NCBI GenBank assembly: GCA_964355975.1
Contig: CAYHFW010000017.1
Location: 1-50,401 of the forward strand
Direction of reading: 5' to 3'
Length of the DNA: 50,401 bases
Source of the DNA: F1-60-MAGs104 sp964355975
Lineage (GTDB): Bacteria > Planctomycetota > Phycisphaerae > Phycisphaerales > SM1A02
Shown in pieces: positions 41,226 through 50,285 of this stretch. The notes below the pieces were generated by a model. The model searched no databases and was not told the DNA's origin. It saw only the letters and a list, made by a program, of their open reading frames with translations. How positions within the stretch are numbered: the stretch's first letter is position 1; every line of letters starts with the position of its first letter. A program made the position numbers and the translations under genes.

Positions 41226-42503
41226 TCACGGGGCGCTCGTCTTCGCGTGCCGCATCCCAGTGGTCGATGGATGCGCCTCTTTCATCGAGAGTCGCTCTTT
41301 CGACGCGGTGGTTGGCTCGCTGAGGTCGCGTGCATTCTGGGCAGTGCGCCATTTCTCGAATGCAGTTCGGCGTGCGAGGGCAGCAGCGCGCGCGCGTTCG
41401 AAATCTTCAAGCACGCGCGCAGTGGAGCGGTGCTCAGTAAGTTCGGCCCATCCGCCCTCGGGAGTGCTGCGAAACCAGTGTTCGCCGCGAAGTGCATAGA
41501 CCCGTCCATCAAGCCCGACGAAGAGATTCTCGCTCGCCGCATCGAACACAAAGTTGGATGGCGCGCCGCTCGCGACCGCCGTCGTTCGCGCTCGGCGTGC
41601 TTGCGCACTCTCGGCCCCCGACCACCACGATCCATCCCAAGGATTCCACCAGATTTCGAGCGGCCCGGCAGCGAATGGTTCACTGGCAAGCAACTCTGCG
41701 AGCGCGCGGGGGGGCGAAAATGCGGCAATGTGCGCTGCCTCGCGCGAGAGCGGCGTTGCAGGAACATGTGCGAGCGCACTCGCCCACTGCGACGATTCTG
41801 AAATCGCGCGCATCGCTTCAGGCAGAGTGGATGGCGCCACCCACTGCCATGCACCACTTTGCAGCGCATCACTGCTGTACCACTGACCCGCGACGAGCAG
41901 ATAGAAGACTCCCGCATCGGTGCGGAAGAGTGGGGCAGTCGAATTGACGCATCCATCAAGTCGCTGCGCGACGATCGGCAAGAACTGTGCCCCTTGCGCG
42001 GCAAGGAGTTTCTCGAGCGGCACTTCGACATTCGCATGCGCGCTCGCCTCGGCGGGCGGCTGCGCGAATGCATTCTCTGACATCGTCGCGAGCAGGTCGT
42101 CGAGAGGAACGCGCAGCGTCGCCCCCGCGAACGCCGTCGAGAGCGCTGCTCCGATGGGCACAATTCCCGCGGAATCTGTGACGAAACGCATTGCCGGCAG
42201 AGTGATGTCTGTCAGGATCACCATGCGATCGGCGCGATCGAGTGCGGTTGTCGCGCGAACATTGATCGTGCCGAGGAACGCCGCCCCATTCTTCAGTTGC
42301 ACTGTTGCCGCACACTTTGCAAAGAGCGTGCGGTCGCGCCACTCATCGACTTGCAGTGCGCTGAGTGTGATGCGATCTCCCGCCGAAGTCGTCGCGGTGC
42401 GGGGCCACGCAATTGCTGAATCTGCGTCTGCTGCGAGTGTGGCTGAAGCAAATGCGAGAATCGCGCAGAGAACCGCGCAGATGCTCGCTGGCAATTCACG
42501 CAT
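41226..42503 (-). CDS. exported hypothetical protein with a WYxxxxxxGxW module
   Basis: 425 aa with a clean signal peptide (SICAVLCAILAFASATLA). Near residues 215-265 it has GVFYLLVAGQWYSSDALQSG followed by AWQWVAPSTLPEAM, a pattern seen in proteins annotated as carbohydrate-binding family V/XII. Another short repeat, NLFVGLDGRVYALRGEHWFRS, is near residue 355. The tail is charged and helical. No enzyme is suggested. The ATG at 42501-42503 overlaps the preceding small gene by 8 bp. It is probably a periplasmic or surface protein (inference). Confidence 0.72.
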   Translation of the reverse strand: MRELPASICAVLCAILAFASATLAADADSAIAWPRTATTSAGDRITLSALQVDEWRDRTLFAKCAATVQLKNGAAFLGTINVRATTALDRADRMVILTDITLPAMRFVTDSAGIVPIGAALSTAFAGATLRVPLDDLLATMSENAFAQPPAEASAHANVEVPLEKLLAAQGAQFLPIVAQRLDGCVNSTAPLFRTDAGVFYLLVAGQWYSSDALQSGAWQWVAPSTLPEAMRAISESSQWASALAHVPATPLSREAAHIAAFSPPRALAELLASEPFAAGPLEIWWNPWDGSWWSGAESAQARRARTTAVASGAPSNFVFDAASENLFVGLDGRVYALRGEHWFRSTPEGGWAELTEHRSTARVLEDFERARAAALARRTAFEKWRTAQNARDLSEPTTASKERLSMKEAHPSTTGMRHAKTSAP

Positions 42504-42807
42504 CTGTAAATGCGAGTTCGGAGCCAGTGTTGATGTCGACGAACTTCCACTGCAGCGTGCGACCCATGCGTTCGACGACGAGCCATGCGATGTCTTCATC
42601 CGACACCATCATGAGCATCTGAACGACCGGGTCTTGATTCGATGCGAGTTGAATCTCGATTCCGGGTCCGTAGAGCGTCTCATCGCCGCTTCCGTCGGCG
42701 CCGGTATTCAGATGCAAAAGTTTGCGTTCGATCTCAGCGCGCGTGCCGATTGGCGAAAGTCCCCGATCATTGGGTTCTGCTGCGGATAAGACGACGAGTT
42801 GGCGCAT
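42496..42807 (-). CDS. small conserved-looking hypothetical protein
   Basis: 103 aa. It contains DPVVQMLMMVSDEDIAWLVVERMGRTLQWKFVDINTG near the C-terminus (residues about 59-95), which looks like a compact folded domain. I do not recognise a family. It overlaps the exported hypothetical downstream, suggesting coexpression. Confidence 0.6.
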   Translation of the reverse strand: MRQLVVLSAAEPNDRGLSPIGTRAEIERKLLHLNTGADGSGDETLYGPGIEIQLASNQDPVVQMLMMVSDEDIAWLVVERMGRTLQWKFVDINTGSELAFTDA

Positions 42808-42842
42808 GACCGAGCGAAGGATAACGACAACTCGGCGCGATC

Positions 42843-43823
42843 TCAGGTCGAAAGGGCCGAGCCGCCGCGAGCCGCCGACTTCGCCGCAACCGCGCGGCGA
42901 ATTCGCTCTTCACGCAGCGGAGTAATCGAGTGCACGATGCGCATCGCCTTCAACGCCCGCACTTCCCAGTAGGTCAAGTCAAACTCCCACCAGCGGTGCT
43001 GCACTGTGCATGCGGCAGGATCGTGGTGGTGATTGTTGTGCCATCCTTCGCCCGCGGCAACAAGTGCGACCAGCCAATTGTTGCGGCTGTTCTCGCCAGT
43101 CTTGTGCGTGCTGTATCCAAAGATGTGGGTCAGGCTGTTCACGCTCCATGTGATGTGCCAGACGCACACGGTGCGTGCGAAGACACCCCACACCACGACG
43201 CTCGAGCCGAAGATCGCAGCGTCCCCCAGCGATGCCCCCATGAACGAAAGAATCGCAACAGGAATCACAAAGTAGAAAATGCACTGGCTGAAATAGATCA
43301 CGAGCGGAGCAACGGGATGGCGCTCGAGCCAGAAATAGAACGGGTCTTCGAGAATGTCGCGCGCGTAACGCGAATAGTTTCCGACGTGGGTGAGATCGTG
43401 ATTGCGCCAGAGCAACCATCCGACGTGTCCCCAGAAAAAAGTCACAAGCGGCGAGTGCGGATCATCGACCTCATCGCTGTGCACATGATGCTTGCGATGC
43501 GTTGCGACCCAGCGAGCGGGGGTGTCTTGCAAACAGAGCAGAGCAAGAGTCGTCAGCGTCCACTCAAACCAGCGCGAGGTTGTAAAGCTGCGGTGGGCAA
43601 GCAGCCGGTGGTATCCCATCGTGATCGCCTGCCCAAAGACATGAATGCCCACGATGCATGCAATCACACCTGTCCACGAGAAGAAGAAGGGCAACACGAC
43701 CAAGAGCGCGAGCACGTGCACCAGAATGACTGGCACCACATAGCGCAAAAAAAGTTCAGTTGGAATAGTCGCCGACGGGCGCGAGAGTGCAGCAGGTGGT
43801 TGATCAGTAGGAAGTGTCGTCAA
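42843..43823 (-). CDS. acyl-CoA/fatty acid desaturase (delta-9 type)
   Basis: 326 aa. The three histidine boxes of membrane-bound di-iron desaturases are intact: HRLLAHR, HRKHH and HNNHH, spread over a four-helix topology with hydrophobic pairs near 27-65 and 175-220. It would insert a double bond into acyl chains in the inner membrane. The start is TTG at 43821-43823; no ribosome-binding site is clear. It follows the acyltransferase gene after 36 bp, so both may adjust membrane lipids. Confidence 0.93.
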   Translation of the reverse strand: MTTLPTDQPPAALSRPSATIPTELFLRYVVPVILVHVLALLVVLPFFFSWTGVIACIVGIHVFGQAITMGYHRLLAHRSFTTSRWFEWTLTTLALLCLQDTPARWVATHRKHHVHSDEVDDPHSPLVTFFWGHVGWLLWRNHDLTHVGNYSRYARDILEDPFYFWLERHPVAPLVIYFSQCIFYFVIPVAILSFMGASLGDAAIFGSSVVVWGVFARTVCVWHITWSVNSLTHIFGYSTHKTGENSRNNWLVALVAAGEGWHNNHHHDPAACTVQHRWWEFDLTYWEVRALKAMRIVHSITPLREERIRRAVAAKSAARGGSALST

Positions 43824-43859
43824 ATGCCAGTTGCTTTCACACGGGATAGTAGCGTTCGA

Positions 43860-44894
43860 TCACCGCGCGACCGGCAGCGGTTCAATCGGTTGCTCGAGGC
43901 GGTGTAACTCGTCATCGGTCATCCACGGAAGTGCAGTCAATTTTTCACGCAATCTTGCAGGCATTGGCTTGCCAAGACGCTCATGCGGTGGACGGCTCTT
44001 CCACCTGCGATGCACCCACAAATACTGCTCAGGCGCGCGGCGAATAGCAAGTTCAATCGCGCGATTGAAGCGCGCAGTGATATAAAAGAGTGGATCGGGT
44101 TGATCGACCCAATCACGCGGGCGGATGATGTCGCAGTGGTCGAGTTCGTATGAAAACGTGCCATTGATGCGCCGCGCAGACCCGACCACGATGGGGGTCT
44201 CGTACCGCATCGCGAGCAGTCCAATCGATTTGTAACTCGATGCGAGCCGCCCAAAGAATGGCACGAACAGTCCATCATCGCCGGCGTTTTGGTCGGCGAT
44301 AAAACCGACTCGCCCACCTTGCTCGATGAGGCGCTGCACTTCTGTAGTCGCTCCCCACTTCGTGAGCACTTGCAATCCACGCGCCTCGCGCACGCTGCGA
44401 ATCCATCGATCCAGCCATGGATTGTCGAGCGGACGGGCGAGTGCGCTCATGTTGAATCCTAAGAGTGCGAGTGAATATCCAAGCAGTTCCCAGTTGCCGC
44501 AGTGGCCCGTGACAAAGAGCGCTGGATCACGCCCGAGCAACAGTCTCAACTCACCACTGATTTCATTTGGTCGCACATAGTTTTGCCAACTCGTCGGGGT
44601 GAGCAGCCGAGGGATTGCAACCGTTTCAACCATGAACATCTGAAAGAGGCTCTCGACCGAATGCTGCGCGAGTGCGTGCACTTGATCAGGCGAGAGATCT
44701 GGAAGACTGCGCGTGATGTGACCGATGGCGCGTTCGCGGTGGCGGGGGACGGCGCGAAAATATGCACGCCCGCACGCCGCGGCGGTGCGCATGTTCTGGT
44801 CGACACCAAACATGTGAAAGAGACCAAAGAGCGAACGCAGTGCTGCGTACTGCGCGAGTGCGGTCGTGTTGTGGAAGGCGCCAGATCGACGCAC
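43860..44894 (-). CDS. LpxL/HtrB-type lysophospholipid/lipid A acyltransferase
   Basis: 344 aa. The LPLAT motif HxxxxE equivalent is TGHCGNWELLG, followed by RPLDNPWLDRWI, GFIADQNAGDDGLFVPFFG, and the C-terminal PEQYLWVHRRWKSRP of lauroyl acyltransferases. It would acylate lipid A or a related lipid at the inner membrane. The start is GTG at 44892-44894. It lies downstream of the coiled-coil gene by 10 bp. Confidence 0.9.
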   Translation of the reverse strand: MRRSGAFHNTTALAQYAALRSLFGLFHMFGVDQNMRTAAACGRAYFRAVPRHRERAIGHITRSLPDLSPDQVHALAQHSVESLFQMFMVETVAIPRLLTPTSWQNYVRPNEISGELRLLLGRDPALFVTGHCGNWELLGYSLALLGFNMSALARPLDNPWLDRWIRSVREARGLQVLTKWGATTEVQRLIEQGGRVGFIADQNAGDDGLFVPFFGRLASSYKSIGLLAMRYETPIVVGSARRINGTFSYELDHCDIIRPRDWVDQPDPLFYITARFNRAIELAIRRAPEQYLWVHRRWKSRPPHERLGKPMPARLREKLTALPWMTDDELHRLEQPIEPLPVAR

Positions 44895-44904
44895 AGGTTT
44901 CCGA

Positions 44905-46275
44905 TCAGCGCTCGGCGGCGCCAGTGAGAATTTGGAATCGATTCCAATTCAACACAGGAACCTGCGCAGCCTTTGCGGCAGCAGCGAGTTCTTCGTAGGC
45001 GTCGTATGCGCGCTTCTCAGCGAGATACGAGGCGTATGCAGCGCTATCTTCGCCAAGTGGTTGGGCCATGCGCTTTGGAGGGACTGTCCCGATGACGACA
45101 AAATCAACGTCTGGAGTCAGCGTGTCACCGTCGATGATCGATCCGCCCCATTCCTGAATCTTGCCGCGGATGTAGTTCGCTTCGCCATCCGTGACCTTGC
45201 CATCGGTGTCGACATCAAACTTTCCGTGCACGAGAAACTTGTACTGATAGTCGGGGCTGTAGATCGCATTGGCGAGCACGTCGCCGCGTGAGACAGACGA
45301 CCCGCGCTTGCTGCGTGTGACGCGTGCGGTGCTGGTGGTGTCGCCGACCTTGATGATCTCGATGCTCGCCTTGCCGGGGCTCTGGCGATCTGTCTTTGGG
45401 TCGTACATGATCGCCGACGAATCTGGATAGACCTCAAATGTCATCCCTGGTCGCACGTGATTCTTGCTGCCCAACGAGATGTACACCTGATTATCAGAGA
45501 CGCCTAGATCGACGATGCGTCCATCGACGAGCAGCGCTGGATCGCGCGGCTTGATGCGAAACTGCTCGAGTTGCTTCTGCAAGACATTGACGCGCTCGGT
45601 GAGATTCTGCGACGTGGCGACGAGCACCGCTTGCTTGTCTTTCTCTTCTGCGAGTTGATTGGCAAACTCAGACTGCGCTTGATCGCGCGCCTGGATGAGT
45701 TCATTCTTGAGTTCTGCAATCTCGCCGAGCGCGCGTTCGCTGCTCGCGCGGTACGGGGCGATCGTCGCAGTGAGTTGCGCGACCTTTTCGTCGGCGGCCT
45801 GAATCTTTGCGGCAGCCTCGAGCGTTGCGAGTTCGGCTTGCGCGAGAATCTGTGCGCTCGCCTTGATTTGGTCCTGCACCTTGGCTTGCGCTGCAACGAG
45901 GTCGCGGCGGAGTGACTCGAGGGCCTGCTTGGCAGTCTGTGCGTCGCCGAGTGCGAGCGCGGCACGAAGGGCGTCGAGATCGGCACTTGGGTCACCAGCA
46001 ACGAGCGTCGCGATTGCCTCTTGCTGTTCAACGATGTGCTGCACAAGTGTCTGGCCATTGCCAGTTGCCGCGGATTTGAAGGCTTGCACGCGCGATCCTT
46101 CGAGTTGATCCGCGGTCACGATTTCTTTGAGGGCTCTCTCGGCGAGCACCGTGCGGTCGGCGGCGGTGTTCATCTCTGAATAGAAGTAGATCGCCGTGAC
46201 CATCGAAAGCACAGCAATGACGACGAAAACGACGAGCGCGACGAGGGGACCTGTAGATCCAGTTCGAGAAGCCAT
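44905..46275 (-). CDS. membrane-anchored coiled-coil protein
   Basis: 456 aa from the ATG at 46273-46275. A membrane helix (VALVVFVVIAVLSMVTAIYFY) lies near residues 13-33. A long Ala/Gln/Glu-rich coiled coil spans about 40-250, and a beta-rich C-terminal part follows with DPALLVDGRIVDLGVSDNQVYISLG, PGMTFEVYP and DGDTLTPDVDFVVIGTVPPK. It resembles planctomycete inner-membrane coiled-coil proteins of unknown role. Its link to the acyltransferase downstream is only positional. A longer frame extends upstream without homology. Confidence 0.78.
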   Translation of the reverse strand: MASRTGSTGPLVALVVFVVIAVLSMVTAIYFYSEMNTAADRTVLAERALKEIVTADQLEGSRVQAFKSAATGNGQTLVQHIVEQQEAIATLVAGDPSADLDALRAALALGDAQTAKQALESLRRDLVAAQAKVQDQIKASAQILAQAELATLEAAAKIQAADEKVAQLTATIAPYRASSERALGEIAELKNELIQARDQAQSEFANQLAEEKDKQAVLVATSQNLTERVNVLQKQLEQFRIKPRDPALLVDGRIVDLGVSDNQVYISLGSKNHVRPGMTFEVYPDSSAIMYDPKTDRQSPGKASIEIIKVGDTTSTARVTRSKRGSSVSRGDVLANAIYSPDYQYKFLVHGKFDVDTDGKVTDGEANYIRGKIQEWGGSIIDGDTLTPDVDFVVIGTVPPKRMAQPLGEDSAAYASYLAEKRAYDAYEELAAAAKAAQVPVLNWNRFQILTGAAER

Positions 46276-46327
46276 AGATCCGTATCCTCTCCGCAACCCC
46301 CTCCGTCCGTCAAGTGCAATTTGACCA

Positions 46328-46344
46328 TGCACTTGCAAAGTGCA
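46328..46344. other. hairpin in the divergent rpsT / coiled-coil promoter region
   Basis: TGCACTT and AAGTGCA form a perfect 7-bp stem with loop GCA, in the 146-bp spacer between the two divergent starts. It directly follows a TTGACC (46321-46326) that could be a -35 box, but no matching -10 is seen. It may be an operator or leader hairpin. Confidence 0.4.
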
Positions 46345-46421
46345 CGGATTTCTGCGACATTACCCCTCCGACGCTTTGAGCACCGCATGCGCGGTCGGCG
46401 TCGATCATGTGAGGAATACCA

Positions 46422-46700
46422 GTGCCAAATACCGAATCGGCGAAGAAGAGAGTTCGACAAAATGTAGACCGCAGCGCGCGCAACCGATGGCGCCGCACCA
46501 AGGTCAAAGAAGAGACCAAGGTTTTCTTGAAGGCGATCCATGATGGTGACAAGGCTGCTGCGCAGAAGTCACTGAACTTGCTCTCAGGAATGTTGGACCG
46601 ATTCGCCCTCACGCCGACGATGCACCGCAACACAGCAGCGCGCCGGAAGAGTCGACTCGCCAAGCGCCTGAACAAACTGACCGCCGCCAAAGCCGCGTAA
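46422..46700 (+). CDS. rpsT: 30S ribosomal protein S20
   Basis: S20 binds 16S rRNA at the base of the 30S subunit. The product is 92 aa, Lys/Arg-rich, starting ESAKKRVRQN and continuing with AIHDGDKAAAQKSLNLL and ALTPTMHRNTAARRKSRLAKRLN, as expected for the three-helix fold. GTG start at 46422-46424 with GAGG 7 nt upstream. The next gene starts 5 bp after the stop. Confidence 0.95.
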   Translation: MPNTESAKKRVRQNVDRSARNRWRRTKVKEETKVFLKAIHDGDKAAAQKSLNLLSGMLDRFALTPTMHRNTAARRKSRLAKRLNKLTAAKAA

Positions 46701-46705
46701 CTCAG

Positions 46706-47512
46706 ATGGCCAGCCGGCGATCCGCACGCGGACCCGAGCGCACCTCTAGACCTCGGACAACCAACCGCGATTCATGCGGCGGGTATTTCGATTGCTCGCG
46801 TCAGCCGCTCGAGATTCTCGCGTTCGTTGCGCCGCTTGTTGTCATCTACGAAATCGGATTGGCCTATGCCCTGCGTGGGGATGGGGGAACTCTCACGAAC
46901 GGCGCGCACGAAGAACTCGTGCGATTCTTCTCGAACATCGGAATTGACCCTGCGCGGTTGAACTTGCCGACGCTCGCGCTGCCAGGAGTGGGACTCTTGC
47001 TCGTGCTCATCGTTTGGCAGGTGCTTGTGCGCCGTCCCTGGACCCTGCATCTTCCGACTGTTGCACTGATGGTGGTTGAGAGTGTGCTGCTGGCGCTGCC
47101 GCTGCTTGTCTTGGCGCAGGTTGTCTCGCGCGCGCTGATTCCTGCAGCGCCTGAGACGATGACACAACTCAGCACGTTCGGCCGCATTTCAATGAGCATC
47201 GGTGCGGGGCTCTACGAAGAACTGATCTTTCGAATGTTGCTGTTTTCGTTGCTGCACACACTCTTCGTCAACGTCTTTCAGATGTCTGAGCGGTGGGGGA
47301 TCGCCCTCTCGATCGCACTCTCGGCACTGCTCTTTGCCCTCTATCACCCCATCCGCACCAGTACTGGGGCGATCGATCTGCGCCGCGCGCTCTTCTTCTT
47401 GCTCGCGGGGGTGTTCTTTGGCGTGCTCTACATCGTGCGCGGATTTGGCATCGTGGTTGGCGCACACGCCTTTTATGACATCGCGGTTGTCGTGCTCTTG
47501 AGCAACGAGTGA
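46706..47512 (+). CDS. CPBP family intramembrane glutamic endopeptidase
   Basis: 268 aa with several membrane helices. The CPBP/CAAX motifs are present: EELIFRM (EExxxR), FALYHP (FxxxH) and HAFYD (HxxxD/N). Family members cleave near membrane surfaces; the substrate is unknown. An Arg/Ser-rich N-terminus of about 30 residues precedes the first helix. The ATG at 46706-46708 lies 5 bp from the rpsT stop, so cotranscription is likely. Confidence 0.9.
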   Translation: MASRRSARGPERTSRPRTTNRDSCGGYFDCSRQPLEILAFVAPLVVIYEIGLAYALRGDGGTLTNGAHEELVRFFSNIGIDPARLNLPTLALPGVGLLLVLIVWQVLVRRPWTLHLPTVALMVVESVLLALPLLVLAQVVSRALIPAAPETMTQLSTFGRISMSIGAGLYEELIFRMLLFSLLHTLFVNVFQMSERWGIALSIALSALLFALYHPIRTSTGAIDLRRALFFLLAGVFFGVLYIVRGFGIVVGAHAFYDIAVVVLLSNE

Positions 47513-47543
47513 CGGCACGCGCGAGTTACACTTCGAGGCGTTC

Positions 47544-50285
47544 ATGAATCAACGCGCATCACGCATCCTTGTCGTCGGCACCTCGCTCGTGCTCGCGGCA
47601 GGAGTGGTCGTCGCGGCGTGGCAGTACGACATTGGACTCCCACACGCGCAGCGCCAGCGCACGACTCCAATCGAAGAACTCGTCGCACCTCGACCGCTCT
47701 CTGACGCCGAGCGTGCAGCAGCGCAATCGCGCGCGGCGGGAACAACGGTGCAGCTCGAACATGGAGCGTGGGTGCAAGTTGCGGGCAAGGATGGACGCGT
47801 TGCGCAGCAGTATGCGGCAGAGCGCATCGATCCGCAGGCTGGCGCATTCATGGGGATGACTCAGCCGCGCACTGTGTTTTACTTTGATGATGGTCGCGTT
47901 GCGACACTGCGTGCAAACACGGGGCGTGTGCACGTTCCGAACCGTGCGCTTGAATCGGGGATGTTTGAAGGCGACGTTGTGATCCGTCTCTACCGCCCGA
48001 GTGAGCACGCGCCAGTCAACCTCGCCGCCGATAGTCCCGCACTCATTCTCGAGTCGCAGCAACTCGAGTTCGATCAGGTACTCGGAACGATCGCCTGTCC
48101 GACGGCGTTTCGTCTCACGACAGACATGTTGACCTTTGATGGCGAGGGACTCGACCTTCTGCTTGGCCGCGAGGGCAAGTCGATTGAACGATTGTCGGTG
48201 GCGAATCCTCTCGGCCCAATTGTGATCGACCGTGCGCGGCAGCAGGCGCGGCGCGTGAGCAGTCGCGCGGGGCTCATCGAGATGACTCCTGTCTCGTACC
48301 GCCCGTTCAAGGACGATGCGCCCAAGCAAACGCCCGCCGCTCTCCCGGCCGCGCGCGAAGCCGAGCGTTTCTACCGACTCGAACTTCATGATGATGTTGA
48401 GATCTTGCGCTATTCGCAGCACGACCGAAGTTGGACGAAGGGCGACCTGCTCATCGCCTTCTTCACACTGAAGAGCGATCTCGTTGCGAGAGAGATGGCG
48501 CAGCAGAGTGCGCCAGTCGATCAGGTGCCACCCGCAGCGGCGTTCCACGCGCGGCGTGCGCCGCAGATGGGAGTTCTTGCACAACTCGCCACGGCGATCA
48601 CCGCAGGAACGCCCGCAGCATCGCTGCCTGTGATGCCAGCGATGCCAACCCAAAGCGCAGAGGGCGACTTGCTCGTCGTGCGATTCACTGGGCCATTGCT
48701 TCTCGAGCCAGCGGCAGCGGACGAACCTGTTCCAAGCCGACCGCAAGACATGCACGTGCAGATTGACGGAAAAGATGTGGAGATGGCGAACCACGCTGGG
48801 ATGGCACTGCGCGCACAGGACATCGACCTCGACTTGATCCGAGACGCGGCCGGTGCAACGACTCCGAAGTTGCTCGTCGCCAACGGTGCAGTTGAGGCGA
48901 CCGATGTCGCGCAGACAATTTGGTGTGACGGGCTGCGCGCCGAGTTCGCGAGTACGCCGGCGACGAGCGCCGCCGCCGCACAGGGAGAGGCAACGCTCGG
49001 CAGTGCTGAAGTTGCACGCGTTGAAGCCACGCGTGGAGTGCAACTGCAATTGAAGGATGGCGCCCGAGTCTTCGCGCGCGAGTTGATTGCCCTTCCTCCG
49101 GTGGGAACCGCTGACGTGAAGGGGCCTGAGATTTCGATCGTGCGCTCAGGCGTTCTCATCGAGGGACTGAGCGAACTGATGGTGAATGAACGCACACGAT
49201 CGGCGACCTCTCCAAACGGAGGTCGCACCCGCAGTTGGACTCAGCCGCTTGTTGAGCCTGAATTGCGCGGAAAAATTGCGCTTCCACCGGCGCCGTCCAA
49301 CAAGCCAGAGCTCGATGCAAAGTGGAAGGGCAAGATGGCATTTGTCGATCGCGCGCAAGCGGGGGCGACCCTTGATCTTTCGAACGAGGTGCGCGTGCGC
49401 GCTGAACCACGCGGCGATGAGTTCGATGCGCTCGATGCTGAACATGTGCACCTTGAGTTCGAGCGACGGGCCGATGTCGCTGAGCCGCTCGCGGCGCAGA
49501 CTCCGCCGCAAACAGGAGCGGTCGGCGGCGATGTGCGCCCGCGACGACTCATTGCAACGGGTGATGCACGCATTGAGAACCTCGTTTGGGCAAGCGATGA
49601 ACGCGTGGGCGAGCCGCGTCTCTTTCAGTTGCGTGGACAGACGATTGAGTATGACGCAGTGACTGGCGAGGCGGTTGTGCCGGGCGCGGGCAGTGTGCTC
49701 GTGAATGTTCCTTCGGGCGGCGGGCGTGAAGCGCACACAGCGGCGAACCGTGGGCGTGACCAGAAGATCGCCGGCGGTGGGGTCGAGGGTGTAAGCCGAT
49801 TCCGCTGGGCAAAGGCGATGAATCTGAAACGCATGGTGGATGCCCGCTACCTCATGACGATGGATCAATCGGTCGAGCTCGTGCGCGCGGGGCCGCAGCA
49901 GTCCGACACGATGTCGCTCACATGCGATCGCCTCGAAGCAACGCTCGAGCGCACAAGCACCGACTCCGATGACGTGCGTGCGCAGGGCGGCGGGGCAGGC
50001 GAATCGCATCTCAACTCAAGTTTCAATCTTGGCGGGTCAAGCGAGTTGCAGCGCGTGCGCGGGATCGGCCGCTGTTTCATTCGTACGCCGAGTTACGACA
50101 TCGAGTGCGAGGAGTTTGACTACAACGTTGTCACGCAGATTGCTGAACTTCGCGCGCGCCCAGGGCGCCTCGTGACTGTCCTGCCAAAGGGGCAAGGAAC
50201 TCCGCTGCGCGCCGCAGCGATGACATGGGATCTTGCCACGGGCAAGATTCAGATTCGCGCTGGATCTGGCGCGCTGGGTCAGTAG
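47544..50285 (+). CDS. giant LptC/LptA (OstA-like) envelope protein
   Basis: 913 aa. An N-terminal membrane anchor lies at about 8-26 (ILVVGTSLVLAAGVVVAAW). LptC/OstA-type beta-jellyroll segments follow at about 105-215 (DDGRVATLRANTGRVHVP, SQQLEFDQVLGTIACPTAF, MLTFDGEGLDLLLG) and again near 420-530 and 690-910 (QLRGQTIEYDAVTGEAVVPG, MTWDLATGKIQIRAGSGA). LptC and LptA carry LPS across the periplasm; a long version could bridge it alone (inference). The usual LptC is about 190 aa. It follows the CPBP gene by 31 bp. lptB may follow, but the window ends. Confidence 0.85.
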   Translation: MNQRASRILVVGTSLVLAAGVVVAAWQYDIGLPHAQRQRTTPIEELVAPRPLSDAERAAAQSRAAGTTVQLEHGAWVQVAGKDGRVAQQYAAERIDPQAGAFMGMTQPRTVFYFDDGRVATLRANTGRVHVPNRALESGMFEGDVVIRLYRPSEHAPVNLAADSPALILESQQLEFDQVLGTIACPTAFRLTTDMLTFDGEGLDLLLGREGKSIERLSVANPLGPIVIDRARQQARRVSSRAGLIEMTPVSYRPFKDDAPKQTPAALPAAREAERFYRLELHDDVEILRYSQHDRSWTKGDLLIAFFTLKSDLVAREMAQQSAPVDQVPPAAAFHARRAPQMGVLAQLATAITAGTPAASLPVMPAMPTQSAEGDLLVVRFTGPLLLEPAAADEPVPSRPQDMHVQIDGKDVEMANHAGMALRAQDIDLDLIRDAAGATTPKLLVANGAVEATDVAQTIWCDGLRAEFASTPATSAAAAQGEATLGSAEVARVEATRGVQLQLKDGARVFARELIALPPVGTADVKGPEISIVRSGVLIEGLSELMVNERTRSATSPNGGRTRSWTQPLVEPELRGKIALPPAPSNKPELDAKWKGKMAFVDRAQAGATLDLSNEVRVRAEPRGDEFDALDAEHVHLEFERRADVAEPLAAQTPPQTGAVGGDVRPRRLIATGDARIENLVWASDERVGEPRLFQLRGQTIEYDAVTGEAVVPGAGSVLVNVPSGGGREAHTAANRGRDQKIAGGGVEGVSRFRWAKAMNLKRMVDARYLMTMDQSVELVRAGPQQSDTMSLTCDRLEATLERTSTDSDDVRAQGGGAGESHLNSSFNLGGSSELQRVRGIGRCFIRTPSYDIECEEFDYNVVTQIAELRARPGRLVTVLPKGQGTPLRAAAMTWDLATGKIQIRAGSGALGQ

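Noticed and set aside
47559..49049. A 496-codon open frame on the minus strand
   Set aside because: It is antisense to the LptC-like gene, Arg/Cys/His-rich without a domain, and arises from the strong codon bias of the real gene.
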